Shown here piece after piece: positions 1 through 7,566 of a stretch of 10,980 nt of DNA. Source of the stretch: Lachnospiraceae bacterium (GTDB lineage Bacteria; Bacillota_A; Clostridia; Lachnospirales; Lachnospiraceae); contig JAGADM010000139.1 in assembly GCA_017613595.1 (NCBI GenBank), positions 1 through 10,980 on the forward strand, written 5' to 3'. A program made the position numbers and the translations under genes. The notes beneath the pieces were generated by a model that saw only the letters and a list, made by a program, of their open reading frames with translations, was not told where the DNA came from and did no database searches. Each line of letters begins with the position of its first letter. Within the stretch, counting starts at the first letter, position 1.

Positions 1-4
1 AATC

Positions 5-12
5 GGAGAGGG
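5..12 (+). promoter_or_regulatory. Ribosome binding site of sbcD
   Basis: The purine run GGAGAGGG ends 7 bases before the ATG at 20. This fixes the sbcD start and shows the gene is complete at its 5' end even though it begins near the window edge. No promoter can be judged, because only 19 bases of upstream sequence are present. Confidence 0.8.
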
Positions 13-19
13 TTAATAT

Positions 20-1165
20 ATGATTTTACTGCATACATCGGACTGGCATCTCGGGATGATGCTTCGTGGAGGGGTGACTTACGGCGCCGACCAGAGGTTT
101 TTCATTCGTGAGATCTGCCGTATTGCCGAAGAGGAAAAGGTTGACGGAATCCTTCTTGCAGGAGATGTTTTTGATAAAGGAATCGCGTCGCAGGAAGGAC
201 TTCAGATTTATGACCGCGCAATGACAACCATCTGTAAAACGATGGGTATTCAGGTGTATCTGATTGCCGGAAATCATGACGGCGCGGAGCGTCTTTCCCA
301 GTGTTATGAACTTCTTCGTGACAGCGGACTGCATATCGCGGGCGCTTTGACGGAACAGGTGTATAAGGAAAATGCCGGTGATACGGATATCTACCTTCTT
401 CCGTGGATCAGTACGGACAAAGTTCGTTCCGTGTATCCGGAAGAGGCGGAGAAAATCAATAATCTTGAGGATGCTTACCGTGTCGTGCTTGACCGTTATC
501 GGGAATCTTTTACGCCGGGACACAGGAACATCCTTGTTTCGCACGCCTATATTGTTGATGCGGAAACAAGCGTCAGCGACCGCGCTGCCGAAGTCGGGCG
601 CGCGGCAATGGTTCCGGCGTCGTTATTTGACGGATTTGATTATGTCGCTTTAGGACATCTGCACGGGCCGCAGAATGTCAGTGAGAAGATCCGCTACAGC
701 GGTACGCCTATGGCATACTCATTCGGTAAAGAGGAAAAGCAGAAGAAAAGCGTTACAATCATCAATACGGAAACAATGTCCCGGAAGATTGTAGAGGTTC
801 TGCAGCTTCATAGGAGAACCACGCTGACAGGAACATGTGAGGAACTGATGAAAGCGGATTATCCGGAGGATGTACGGAAAGGTTACGTGCGTCTTGAAGT
901 AACGGACCATTATGTCGGGATTGAAATGATGTCGGCTTTCCATGAGAGGTATCCGAATCTGCTTGAAGTAAGCGGTAAGACATATGACCGTGAGGACGCA
1001 AAGATTACGATGTCGATTGAGGAACTGGAGCAGGCAGACAATAATCCTGAGGTTGTATTTGAACGTTATTGCAGAGATATACTGGCGGATATGCCGAACG
1101 AGCGTCTGATGACGCTGTTCCGCAACGCCGTTTCGGCATATGAGAAGGAGGTGACCGAAGAATGA
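20..1165 (+). CDS. sbcD: Nuclease SbcCD subunit D (Mre11-like exo/endonuclease)
   Basis: This is the nuclease subunit of the SbcCD complex, a cytoplasmic Mn-dependent enzyme that cuts hairpins and degrades protein-blocked or double-stranded DNA ends using ATP hydrolysis by SbcC. The 381-residue product opens with the calcineurin-like metallophosphoesterase fold. All family motifs are visible: D8-W-H10 (first metal motif), G48-D-x-F-D52, G84-N-H-D87, H175 in LVSHAY, and G212-H-L-H215. Residues from about 260 to the end match the position of the SbcD C-terminal cap and SbcC-binding region. The length is close to that of E. coli SbcD, about 400 residues. The start is set by GGAGAGGG at 5-12. The stop overlaps the sbcC start as ATGA at 1162-1165, which indicates translational coupling and 1:1 operon expression. 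No key residue is missing, so the enzyme is probably active. Confidence 0.96.
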   Translation: MILLHTSDWHLGMMLRGGVTYGADQRFFIREICRIAEEEKVDGILLAGDVFDKGIASQEGLQIYDRAMTTICKTMGIQVYLIAGNHDGAERLSQCYELLRDSGLHIAGALTEQVYKENAGDTDIYLLPWISTDKVRSVYPEEAEKINNLEDAYRVVLDRYRESFTPGHRNILVSHAYIVDAETSVSDRAAEVGRAAMVPASLFDGFDYVALGHLHGPQNVSEKIRYSGTPMAYSFGKEEKQKKSVTIINTETMSRKIVEVLQLHRRTTLTGTCEELMKADYPEDVRKGYVRLEVTDHYVGIEMMSAFHERYPNLLEVSGKTYDREDAKITMSIEELEQADNNPEVVFERYCRDILADMPNERLMTLFRNAVSAYEKEVTEE

Positions 1166-3813
1166 AACCGTTAAAAGTGGAATTCGGAGCCTTCGGACCT
1201 TATGCGGGCAATGAGTCGGTTGATTTTGAAAAACTGGGAAGCAAAGGGCTTTTCCTGATATGCGGAAAGACCGGCATCGGTAAGACGATGGTGTTGGACG
1301 CGATGACATTTGCCCTCTATGGAAAGAGCAGCGGACACGGGCGCGATGAATTTGCCGAAATGCGCTGCACCAGAGCAGATTTCGCTGCTCCCACCTACGT
1401 CCGGTTTGAGTTCGAAAACCAGGGGATCGTGTACCGTTTTGAGCGCAGGCTGGACCGCAAGCAGAAGAATCTGTCGAAATCGTGTAGTCTGATGCGGAAA
1501 GAGGAAGACGGTGTGTTCCGCACCATGTTGGAGAACCCGAAAGATACGGCTCTTAATGCAGCGGCGGAGGAGATAATCGGTCTCAGTTACGAGCAGTTCT
1601 GTCAGGTAATAATTCTTCCGCAGGGTAAGTTCGAGCAGCTGCTGACGTCCAAATCCGAGGATAAAGAGAAGATTCTTACGAGTATTTTCGGTGCGGAACA
1701 ATGGAGGCGGTTCGCGGAGATTTTCTATTCGGAAGCATCCAAACGCCTGAATGAGCTTTCGGATGTGAGGGACCGGATCAGACGCAGTCTAAATGATGAA
1801 AAATGCGAGACGTTAGCCGATCTTGACCGTATCATTTTCGAAAAGAATGAATCAATCGATACTCTGACGAAAGATTTTGAAAGCCGTGATTATGCAAAAT
1901 TCATTAACGAACAGCAGGAACTGCTGACGGTTGCGAAGCGATTTGAGGACCTTCACAGGGCTGAGAAGAAAGCAGCGGAGCTTGAATCAGAGAAGAAGAA
2001 TCAGGATGGCCGGATAAAGCGGTCGCAGGATGCTTCGAGAGCGGAAAATGTGAGAACCCTGCTGGAAGCTTCCCGTAACGCAAAACAGTCTCTTGCCGGC
2101 CGGGAGAAGGATGTAAAGGCTGCTGAGAAAGCTGCTGCGGATGCAAAGATCAAAGCGGATGACGCGAATAAAAAACTGGAAAATCACATCGCGAAGGAAG
2201 ATGAGACGGAGGCGAAAAAGAGTCAGACTACGGTGTATGAAGGTCTTCGTGAGGAGTACACCGGACTCGATGAAGCACGAAATGATCTGAAAAATAAGAC
2301 GGATGCCGTGAAGGAAGCTGCCGAAGCGGAAGCGGCCGCAAAGAAAACAGATGACAATCTGAAGAAAGCCGCGAAGCAGCTTGAGGAGGATTACCGGAGC
2401 CTTCAGCAGAAGCACGCGGAGTGTCTGAAGGCATACATGTCGGGCATTACTGGAGAACTTGCAGCCAATCTTCGTGACGGCGAACCGTGTCCTGTATGCG
2501 GAAGTACGGAACATCCGCACAAGGCACCGGTTAATCCGAACAGCGTTTCCAAAAATGATGTGGATGATGCCAAAGAAGCTGCCGACGGAAAGTATGCGGA
2601 ACTGCAGAAGAAGCTGGAGGAGCAGGAGAAAGCGAAGCAGGCACTCGATAAGAAACATGCCGCAACCGAAGAGGCCGAACGTGCCAGGCTCAAGGCGGAG
2701 AACATACTGGATGGAAAGAAGAAAAAACTTGTTTCGGGTATCACAAGTCTTCGCGATCTTGACACGGAAATCGGCAAGCTTAAGGACAGTGTGAAAGCAT
2801 ACGTCGAAACAAGGGAGATTCTCACAAAGGCAAAGGATACAGCATCGGAAGCACTCACGAAAGCAGACGCAGCGCTGGCGTCTGCAAAGAAGGAATGTGA
2901 GACTGCCGGGAAGCTCAGTGCAGAGGCAGACGAGGCTTTGACAAAGGGGCTTTCGGATAACGGTTTCCGCTCCGAAGAAGAAGCGGAGAATCTTATGCTT
3001 CCCTCTCAGGAACGCGAGAGAATCGGTAAAGAAATCGCGCAGTATGAAGCGGACGTGAGAGCAGCCGCACAGAGTATTAAGGATATCAAGACTGAATTGG
3101 ACGGCAAAGAAGAACCCGATGCGAATCAGTGCAGAACTCTGATAGACGCGGCAAGTACGGCAATTACGGATTATGAGACACAGAAGGCCATTTTCAAAAA
3201 TGAAGCGGAGAGACTCAGTACTAAGGCCGAAAGTCTGAAAGCGGAAGGCGAAGGCATCGAGGATAGTATTCGCGAAGCTGAGGAGGATTATGCTTTTGCC
3301 AGGAATCTCCGCGGTGATACCGGAACAGGACTGCAGAGATATGTTCTCGGTATCATGTTTTCGACCGTCATTGCTGCTGCCAATAAGATGCTTGAGAAGG
3401 TTCACGGCGGACGTTACCGCCTGTTCCGTTCGGATGATAAGATAAAAGGGTCCTATAAGCGCGGTCTCGATCTGAAGGTATACGACCGGGAAAGCGCGGA
3501 GCATGAAGGCCGTTTCGTGAATACGCTTTCGGGCGGCGAGAAGTTTCTTGTTTCGCTTGCGCTTTCCATTGGTATGTCGACCATCGCGCAGAAGAGCGGC
3601 ATCCGTATTGAAGCGCTCTTCATCGATGAAGGTTTCGGGTCACTTGACGAGGATTCCATTGATGATGCCATGGATATTCTGAACAGCATTCAGAAGGCCA
3701 ACGGAATTGTCGGCATCATTTCGCATGTCAAGATTCTGCAGGAGCAGATTCCGTCCAAACTGAGTGTTTCGGCAACGGAAAAAGGAAGCCATATTACATC
3801 AAGTATTGGTTAA
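1162..3813 (+). CDS. sbcC: Nuclease SbcCD subunit C (Rad50/SMC-like ATPase)
   Basis: This is the ATPase and DNA-tethering subunit that works with SbcD. In the 883-residue product the N-terminal ATPase half carries Walker A G35-K-T-G-I-G-K41-T42 and a Q-loop segment VIILPQGKFEQLL near residue 150. Two long Lys/Glu/Ala-rich coiled-coil arms flank a zinc hook C443-P-V-C446-G, used for Zn-dependent dimerisation as in Rad50. The C-terminal half carries the ABC signature L789-S-G-G-E-K and Walker B with F-I-D822-E823-G-F-G-S-L-D829. E823 is the expected catalytic base. The protein is shorter than E. coli SbcC (about 1050 residues); since both heads and the hook are intact, the coiled-coil arms must be shorter. 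Walker A reads GKTGIGKT where GPTGAGKS/T is more usual, but the essential Lys and Thr remain. The gene overlaps sbcD by 4 bases and ends in tandem stops, TAA TAG. Confidence 0.96.
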   Translation: MKPLKVEFGAFGPYAGNESVDFEKLGSKGLFLICGKTGIGKTMVLDAMTFALYGKSSGHGRDEFAEMRCTRADFAAPTYVRFEFENQGIVYRFERRLDRKQKNLSKSCSLMRKEEDGVFRTMLENPKDTALNAAAEEIIGLSYEQFCQVIILPQGKFEQLLTSKSEDKEKILTSIFGAEQWRRFAEIFYSEASKRLNELSDVRDRIRRSLNDEKCETLADLDRIIFEKNESIDTLTKDFESRDYAKFINEQQELLTVAKRFEDLHRAEKKAAELESEKKNQDGRIKRSQDASRAENVRTLLEASRNAKQSLAGREKDVKAAEKAAADAKIKADDANKKLENHIAKEDETEAKKSQTTVYEGLREEYTGLDEARNDLKNKTDAVKEAAEAEAAAKKTDDNLKKAAKQLEEDYRSLQQKHAECLKAYMSGITGELAANLRDGEPCPVCGSTEHPHKAPVNPNSVSKNDVDDAKEAADGKYAELQKKLEEQEKAKQALDKKHAATEEAERARLKAENILDGKKKKLVSGITSLRDLDTEIGKLKDSVKAYVETREILTKAKDTASEALTKADAALASAKKECETAGKLSAEADEALTKGLSDNGFRSEEEAENLMLPSQERERIGKEIAQYEADVRAAAQSIKDIKTELDGKEEPDANQCRTLIDAASTAITDYETQKAIFKNEAERLSTKAESLKAEGEGIEDSIREAEEDYAFARNLRGDTGTGLQRYVLGIMFSTVIAAANKMLEKVHGGRYRLFRSDDKIKGSYKRGLDLKVYDRESAEHEGRFVNTLSGGEKFLVSLALSIGMSTIAQKSGIRIEALFIDEGFGSLDEDSIDDAMDILNSIQKANGIVGIISHVKILQEQIPSKLSVSATEKGSHITSSIG

Positions 3814-3815
3814 TA

Positions 3816-3821
3816 GGGGGG
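3816..3821 (+). promoter_or_regulatory. G-run ribosome binding site of the DUF3810-type gene
   Basis: AGGGGGG lies 9 bases before the ATG at 3831, in the 17-base gap after sbcC. It overlaps the second of the two tandem sbcC stop codons (TAATAG). The run of six Gs is less typical than the GGAGG sites used elsewhere in the window. It supports the 3831 start and co-transcription with sbcC. Confidence 0.65.
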
Positions 3822-3830
3822 CATCACCAC

Positions 3831-5012
3831 ATGGCAAAAAAGAAGAAACAATCCGGGAAGAAGCGCCTCAGCGGGTATTGGCTGAGCGTCATCATTATTG
3901 CGACCGTTACGGTTTTCCTCAATGTGCTGGCAATCGTATGTACACCGTTTGCCGATTGGCACTGGAAGTACATCTATCCGCTTTTTTTAAACTCAGTCGG
4001 GAGGTTTACGAATCTCTTCCCGTTCTCAATCGGGGAGTGGCTTGCGTTTATTGTGATCAACGCACTGCTCATTCTGGTGTTCTGGTGGATTCCGGCGGTC
4101 ATTCTGAAGATCCGTAAGAAAGGGGTGCGGTTCCGCCGCTTCACCTGTTCGCTCTACCGATTTGCCCTTCTTGCGGGATGCTGCATTCTTCTTTTCATGA
4201 CATTGACAGAGTTTATCTTAGATCATACTACGCCGCTCGATCCCAATCTCGGGCGCGAAAAGCGGGAGTATACGGTTGAGGAACTGATTACGGTCTACAA
4301 TTATGTTTCCGATAAGATAAATCTATACTCCTGCCTGCAAACGCGTGATGAAGACGGCTGGATCATAGCGGATAAGAAAGAAACAATGGAAAATGCGGCG
4401 GAGGCTCTTCGCGGCATATCGAAACGTTATCCGCAGCTGGCAGGCTGGTATCCGCAGGTGAAACCGTTATTCTTCTCGGGCATCGTGACGCGTATGGGAT
4501 TTGCCGGCTACTTCTATCCTTATTCGATGGAGGCCGATTACAATGCGCTGATGTATGAGGGCAATTATGATACATTTGTCCATGAACTGGCGCACTCACA
4601 TGGGTTCATGCGTGAGGACGAGGCGAATTTTCTGGCATATGCCGCATGCACGGAATGCGGTGACCTGTTTCTTGCTTATTGCGGTTATATGTCGGTCATT
4701 TCTTACATGGACCGGGATTTGCATCAATCCCTTGCGCAGCTTTCACAGGATGAGATAAACGGTCTTCCGGAAATACTGGGGCCGTACAGTATCTATTTTG
4801 ACCAGGACTGGTGTTTTCTTAAGCCGGAGCAGCAGGAACAGTTGGATGAATCCGACGAGTTCCTGACGGATATCGTTTCTCCGGAAACCATCGACCATGT
4901 GGCAAGCGAAGTGGCGGATATCACTATCAAGATGAGCGGACAATCAGGAATGGCAGCATACGGAGAAGTGGTAGGGCTTCTGCTGCAGTATTACGACGGA
5001 GTCCTGTATTGA
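3831..5012 (+). CDS. DUF3810-family membrane protein with HExxH zinc-site motif
   Basis: This is a 393-residue integral membrane protein. A Lys-rich N-terminus (residues 2-12) precedes three hydrophobic segments at about 16-40, 68-92 and 109-130. A large soluble domain follows, and it carries H251-E-L-A-H255 and then R-E-D-E264-A-N-F-L-A-Y. This pairing of HELAH with a downstream EDEANFLAY block is what I recall as the hallmark of the DUF3810 family. HExxH followed by a Glu 9 residues after the second His (E264) is consistent with a gluzincin-like zinc site, but proteolysis is inferred and no substrate is known. By the positive-inside rule the basic N-terminus should be cytoplasmic, which with three helices places the metallo domain outside the cell. 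The gene starts 17 bases after sbcC and is probably on the same transcript. No clear terminator follows it. Confidence 0.82.
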   Translation: MAKKKKQSGKKRLSGYWLSVIIIATVTVFLNVLAIVCTPFADWHWKYIYPLFLNSVGRFTNLFPFSIGEWLAFIVINALLILVFWWIPAVILKIRKKGVRFRRFTCSLYRFALLAGCCILLFMTLTEFILDHTTPLDPNLGREKREYTVEELITVYNYVSDKINLYSCLQTRDEDGWIIADKKETMENAAEALRGISKRYPQLAGWYPQVKPLFFSGIVTRMGFAGYFYPYSMEADYNALMYEGNYDTFVHELAHSHGFMREDEANFLAYAACTECGDLFLAYCGYMSVISYMDRDLHQSLAQLSQDEINGLPEILGPYSIYFDQDWCFLKPEQQEQLDESDEFLTDIVSPETIDHVASEVADITIKMSGQSGMAAYGEVVGLLLQYYDGVLY

Positions 5013-5048
5013 TGCGGCTTTATCGCGTGCCGGGATGGCTCTGATGCG

Positions 5049-5063
5049 TCCGGTCTGACCGGA
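5049..5063 (+). promoter_or_regulatory. Perfect inverted repeat just upstream of the CotH-gene -35 box
   Basis: TCCGGT-CTG-ACCGGA is a perfect 6-base inverted repeat with a 3-base centre. It ends 4 bases before the -35 hexamer at 5068. As RNA it would form a short hairpin at the end of the upstream transcript, followed only by a mixed stretch (ATGCTTGCTATTCT) rather than a T run. It could therefore be a weak terminator for the sbcDC group or an operator for the downstream promoter. The sequence alone does not decide between them. Confidence 0.35.
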
Positions 5064-5067
5064 ATGC

Positions 5068-5096
5068 TTGCTATTCTCCCGAAAAAAAGGTATAAT
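5068..5096 (+). promoter_or_regulatory. Sigma-A promoter of the CotH lipoprotein unit
   Basis: TTGCTA (5068-5073, 4 of 6 matches to TTGACA) is followed after exactly 17 bases by a perfect TATAAT (5091-5096). The spacer ends in an A-rich run. Transcription should begin near 5103, giving a leader of about 64 bases that contains a Shine-Dalgarno-like purine run and a long hairpin before the CotH start codon. No other convincing promoter is seen between here and the terminator at 10581, so it probably serves all four downstream genes. Confidence 0.75.
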
Positions 5097-5114
5097 ACCT
5101 AAGGCGTATAAAAC

Positions 5115-5166
5115 GGAAGGAAGGCCGCTTTTCCGCGTGTGACACGCGCCGGAAACAGCGGCCGGT
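5115..5166 (+). promoter_or_regulatory. Leader with Shine-Dalgarno run followed by a 41-base hairpin
   Basis: The purine run GGAAGGAAGG (5115-5124) is the only strong Shine-Dalgarno candidate for the CotH gene, but it lies more than 40 bases before the start codon. Between them is a hairpin at 5123-5163. The outer arms GGCCGCT (5123-5129) and AGCGGCC (5157-5163) pair perfectly. Inner arms TTTCC (5130-5134) and GGAAA (5151-5155), then GCGTG (5135-5139) and CACGC (5143-5147), continue the stem with small bulges to a TGA loop. If the hairpin is stacked out, GGAAGG (5115-5120) sits 5 bases from the ATG at 5167. The structure is seen in the sequence; a bridging or regulatory role is inferred. Confidence 0.6.
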
Positions 5167-7542
5167 ATGATATTTATGAAGAGATTGTTTACATTTGTCC
5201 TCCTGCTGTGTATGGTTATGAGCCTTATGGCATGCGGGAAAGAGGCACATAAAGATATTCCGGATCCGGATGACAGCGCGCACGGAAGCAATCCGTCGGG
5301 GCAGCAGCCGACTTCGGACCCGTCGGGAGAGAAGGCGGAGGAGTATGACCTTTACATCAGTGAGGCGATGGCGGACAACCGCAGGCTTTACCTGAACACC
5401 GACGCGGACTGGATCGAGATCGGAAGTCATGAGGAAAATGTGGTGTCCCTGAACGGCTATTACCTGACGGACGATAAATCGAAGCCGCACGCTTTTCCGC
5501 TCACCGGCAACGTGATCGAGCAGAACGGCTTCGTCGTTGTGCTTCTGCCGAAGGAAGCGCCTTTCCATCTGAGCGGTGAGGGCGAGACCATTTATCTGAT
5601 AAGAAACGATGAGGTTGCAGATTCCCTGACGTATACCGAGGAGATCGGAGACAAGTCCGTCTCGAAAGACGGCGTGCTTCCTTTCGCCACCCCGGGTTAT
5701 GCAAACACGCAGGAGGGGTATGAGGAGTATCTGTCAACGGTTAAGCTGCCGGAGCTGATCTTTACGGAGGCAATGTCCGACAATACGAAGTATTATCCCG
5801 TGAACGGAAACTACTATGATTTCGTGGAGATCAAGAACAATTCCGGTCACACCGTTAATCTTGCCGACTATTATATTTCGGACAAGAGAAGCAACCTGAC
5901 CAAGTACAATCTTCCGAACCGGGAACTCGGCGCGGATGAGTATATTGTTATCTACTGTTCGGGCCTTGAGGCCGACGGGCACGCGCCGTTCAAAATTTCC
6001 GGTAGCGGCGAGGCAATCTATCTTTCGGACGGCGTGAGTCTGATCGATATGATTGACGTTCCCGGCGACCTTGAGAAGGATAAGAGCTACGGACGAAACG
6101 ACAACCGCTGGGTCTATATGGAAGTTCCGTCGCCCGGCACGAAGAATAACGACGGTTTTGAAGCGCGTGTTTCGATTCCCGTTCCGGATGTGAAGCCCGG
6201 TCTTTATGATTCCGCGGTTACCGTTACGCTGAGCGGCGAAGGTACTATCTATTACACGCTTGACGGCACACGTCCGACCGAGCGCTCCGCCGTATACACG
6301 AACCCGATCACCGTAAGCGACGTGAAGACGATCCGCACATTTGCCGTATCGGGCAGCCGTGTCAGCGAAATCGGCGAATACACATATCTGGTCGGCATCA
6401 GCCACACGCTTCCGGTCGTTTCGGTCAGCATCCCGGGCAGTTATCTGCGCGGCGGCGAAGGCATTCTCGACAACGTTTCGAGGACGATCGAGAAGGAGTG
6501 CGTGCTGACGCTGTATGAGGACGGGGACGTGAAATTTTCCGTTCCGTGCGGCTTCCGGCTTCACGGTAATGACAGCCGTAAGGGCGCGAAGCAGAACTTC
6601 CAGCTCCGGTTCCGTTCCGAATACGGCCCCGGCAAATTACACTACAAGCTTTTTGAAAACCTGGATATCGATACGTTCGATTCGCTTCTTTTGAAGGGCG
6701 GCAGCGAGGACTATCCGTACGCGGTAATGCGTGACGAATTCTGTACCGGCATCGTGAACGGACGGACGCACCTGTATGTACTTGAGTGCAAGCCGTGCGT
6801 ACTGTACCTCGGCGATCAGTACTGGGGCATCTACTTCCTGCGTGAACGGTTCAGTGACGATTATGTGGCGGATCATTTCGATGTATCCGCGAAGTCGGTC
6901 GACCTGCTGTTCAGTTACGGCGGCGTGCAGAGCGGAAGCGCGAAGGATTACAACTCGCTTCTTTCGTATGTGCGCAACCATGACCTTTCGAACGACGAAT
7001 ACTGCAATTACGTGACCGACCGCATCGACGTTCTGAGTCTGATGGACTGGTACATATGCCGTTCCTATGTGGGCGACAAGGACGTTGCCAACATCCGTTA
7101 TTTCCGTTCAACCGAATATGACAGCAAATGGAGATGGATGTATTTCGACCTTGACTGGGCGTTCTGGCATACGACCGATCAGCCGATCACCGGTTTCATC
7201 AAGAATGACGATCATAACATTCTGATGTACAACCTGTTAAAGAACAAGAACATGCGCGACACGTTCTTAAAGCGTTATGCGGAGCTGCTCGATTCGTTTA
7301 TGAACGAAGAATTCATTACGGCTGAGCTTGACCGTTACGTGGCTTTCATGGAGCCCGAGATGGAAAAGGACCGCGCGCGCTGGGGCTATACCGTATCCGG
7401 GTGGAAGAATTCCGTCAAGAAGATGTACGATTACGTTAAGGACAATGCGCGTACGAAGACTGTGCTGAAAGATATCAAGTCGTATTTTAAACTGTCCGAT
7501 GAACAGATGAAGAGTTATTTCGGAAAGTGGTGGGCACAGTAA
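5167..7542 (+). CDS. CotH kinase-family surface lipoprotein with two lamin-tail domains
   Basis: This 791-residue protein is exported and lipid-anchored. It has a basic, hydrophobic signal ending in the lipobox L20-M-A-C23, then a Ser/Pro/Gly-rich spacer to about residue 57. Two lamin-tail-like beta domains follow, at about 60-180 (YISEAMADN...DWIEI...GYYLTDD) and 195-325 (IFTEAMSDN...DFVEI...DYYISD). A chitobiase-C or FN3-like segment spans about 337-408 (GTIYYTLDGTRPT). The CotH domain runs from about 415 to the mid-700s, with G467-N-D-S, R522-D-E-F, YWGIYFLRERF at about 552-562, and D661-L-D663-W, the family's acidic metal-site motif. CotH proteins are atypical kinases that phosphorylate spore-coat proteins in Bacillus; activity and target here are inferred, and the extracellular setting suggests a non-coat role. 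The reading frame is open only after the TGA at 5140, so the start must be 5167 or 5176; neither has an adjacent Shine-Dalgarno. It is the first gene of a likely four-gene unit. Confidence 0.88.
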   Translation: MIFMKRLFTFVLLLCMVMSLMACGKEAHKDIPDPDDSAHGSNPSGQQPTSDPSGEKAEEYDLYISEAMADNRRLYLNTDADWIEIGSHEENVVSLNGYYLTDDKSKPHAFPLTGNVIEQNGFVVVLLPKEAPFHLSGEGETIYLIRNDEVADSLTYTEEIGDKSVSKDGVLPFATPGYANTQEGYEEYLSTVKLPELIFTEAMSDNTKYYPVNGNYYDFVEIKNNSGHTVNLADYYISDKRSNLTKYNLPNRELGADEYIVIYCSGLEADGHAPFKISGSGEAIYLSDGVSLIDMIDVPGDLEKDKSYGRNDNRWVYMEVPSPGTKNNDGFEARVSIPVPDVKPGLYDSAVTVTLSGEGTIYYTLDGTRPTERSAVYTNPITVSDVKTIRTFAVSGSRVSEIGEYTYLVGISHTLPVVSVSIPGSYLRGGEGILDNVSRTIEKECVLTLYEDGDVKFSVPCGFRLHGNDSRKGAKQNFQLRFRSEYGPGKLHYKLFENLDIDTFDSLLLKGGSEDYPYAVMRDEFCTGIVNGRTHLYVLECKPCVLYLGDQYWGIYFLRERFSDDYVADHFDVSAKSVDLLFSYGGVQSGSAKDYNSLLSYVRNHDLSNDEYCNYVTDRIDVLSLMDWYICRSYVGDKDVANIRYFRSTEYDSKWRWMYFDLDWAFWHTTDQPITGFIKNDDHNILMYNLLKNKNMRDTFLKRYAELLDSFMNEEFITAELDRYVAFMEPEMEKDRARWGYTVSGWKNSVKKMYDYVKDNARTKTVLKDIKSYFKLSDEQMKSYFGKWWAQ

Positions 7543-7553
7543 GCCAACTATGT

Positions 7554-7559
7554 GGGGAG
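7554..7559 (+). promoter_or_regulatory. Ribosome binding site deciding the start of the first repeat protein
   Basis: GGGGAG ends 7 bases before the ATG at 7567. A GTG at 7552 opens the same frame, but using it would place this Shine-Dalgarno inside the coding sequence and leave none upstream. The ATG at 7567 is therefore preferred, and it also gives an N-terminus like that of the paralog downstream. Confidence 0.75.
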
Positions 7560-7566
7560 AAGAAAA

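Noticed and set aside
1987..3504. Long open reading frame on the minus strand (about 505 codons)
   Set aside because: It lies opposite the Lys/Glu/Ala-rich coiled-coil part of sbcC, whose codons rarely create antisense stops. The translation is Cys/Phe/Leu-rich low-quality sequence without a domain, and the + strand has full SbcC motifs.
3764..4117. Plus-strand open frame of 117 codons bridging the end of sbcC and the start of the next gene
   Set aside because: It is in another frame across two well-supported genes, has no ribosome binding site or domain, and would require large overlaps with both.
5123..5163. Hairpin considered as a terminator or attenuator
   Set aside because: It is not followed by a T run (GGTATGATATTT comes next) and sits directly before a start codon, so simple intrinsic termination is unlikely. 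It is kept as a translational element instead.
5734..6564. Minus-strand open frame of 276 codons opposite the CotH gene
   Set aside because: It is antisense to lamin-tail, chitobiase-C-like and CotH domains that are clearly coding on the + strand. It shows no recognisable motif.
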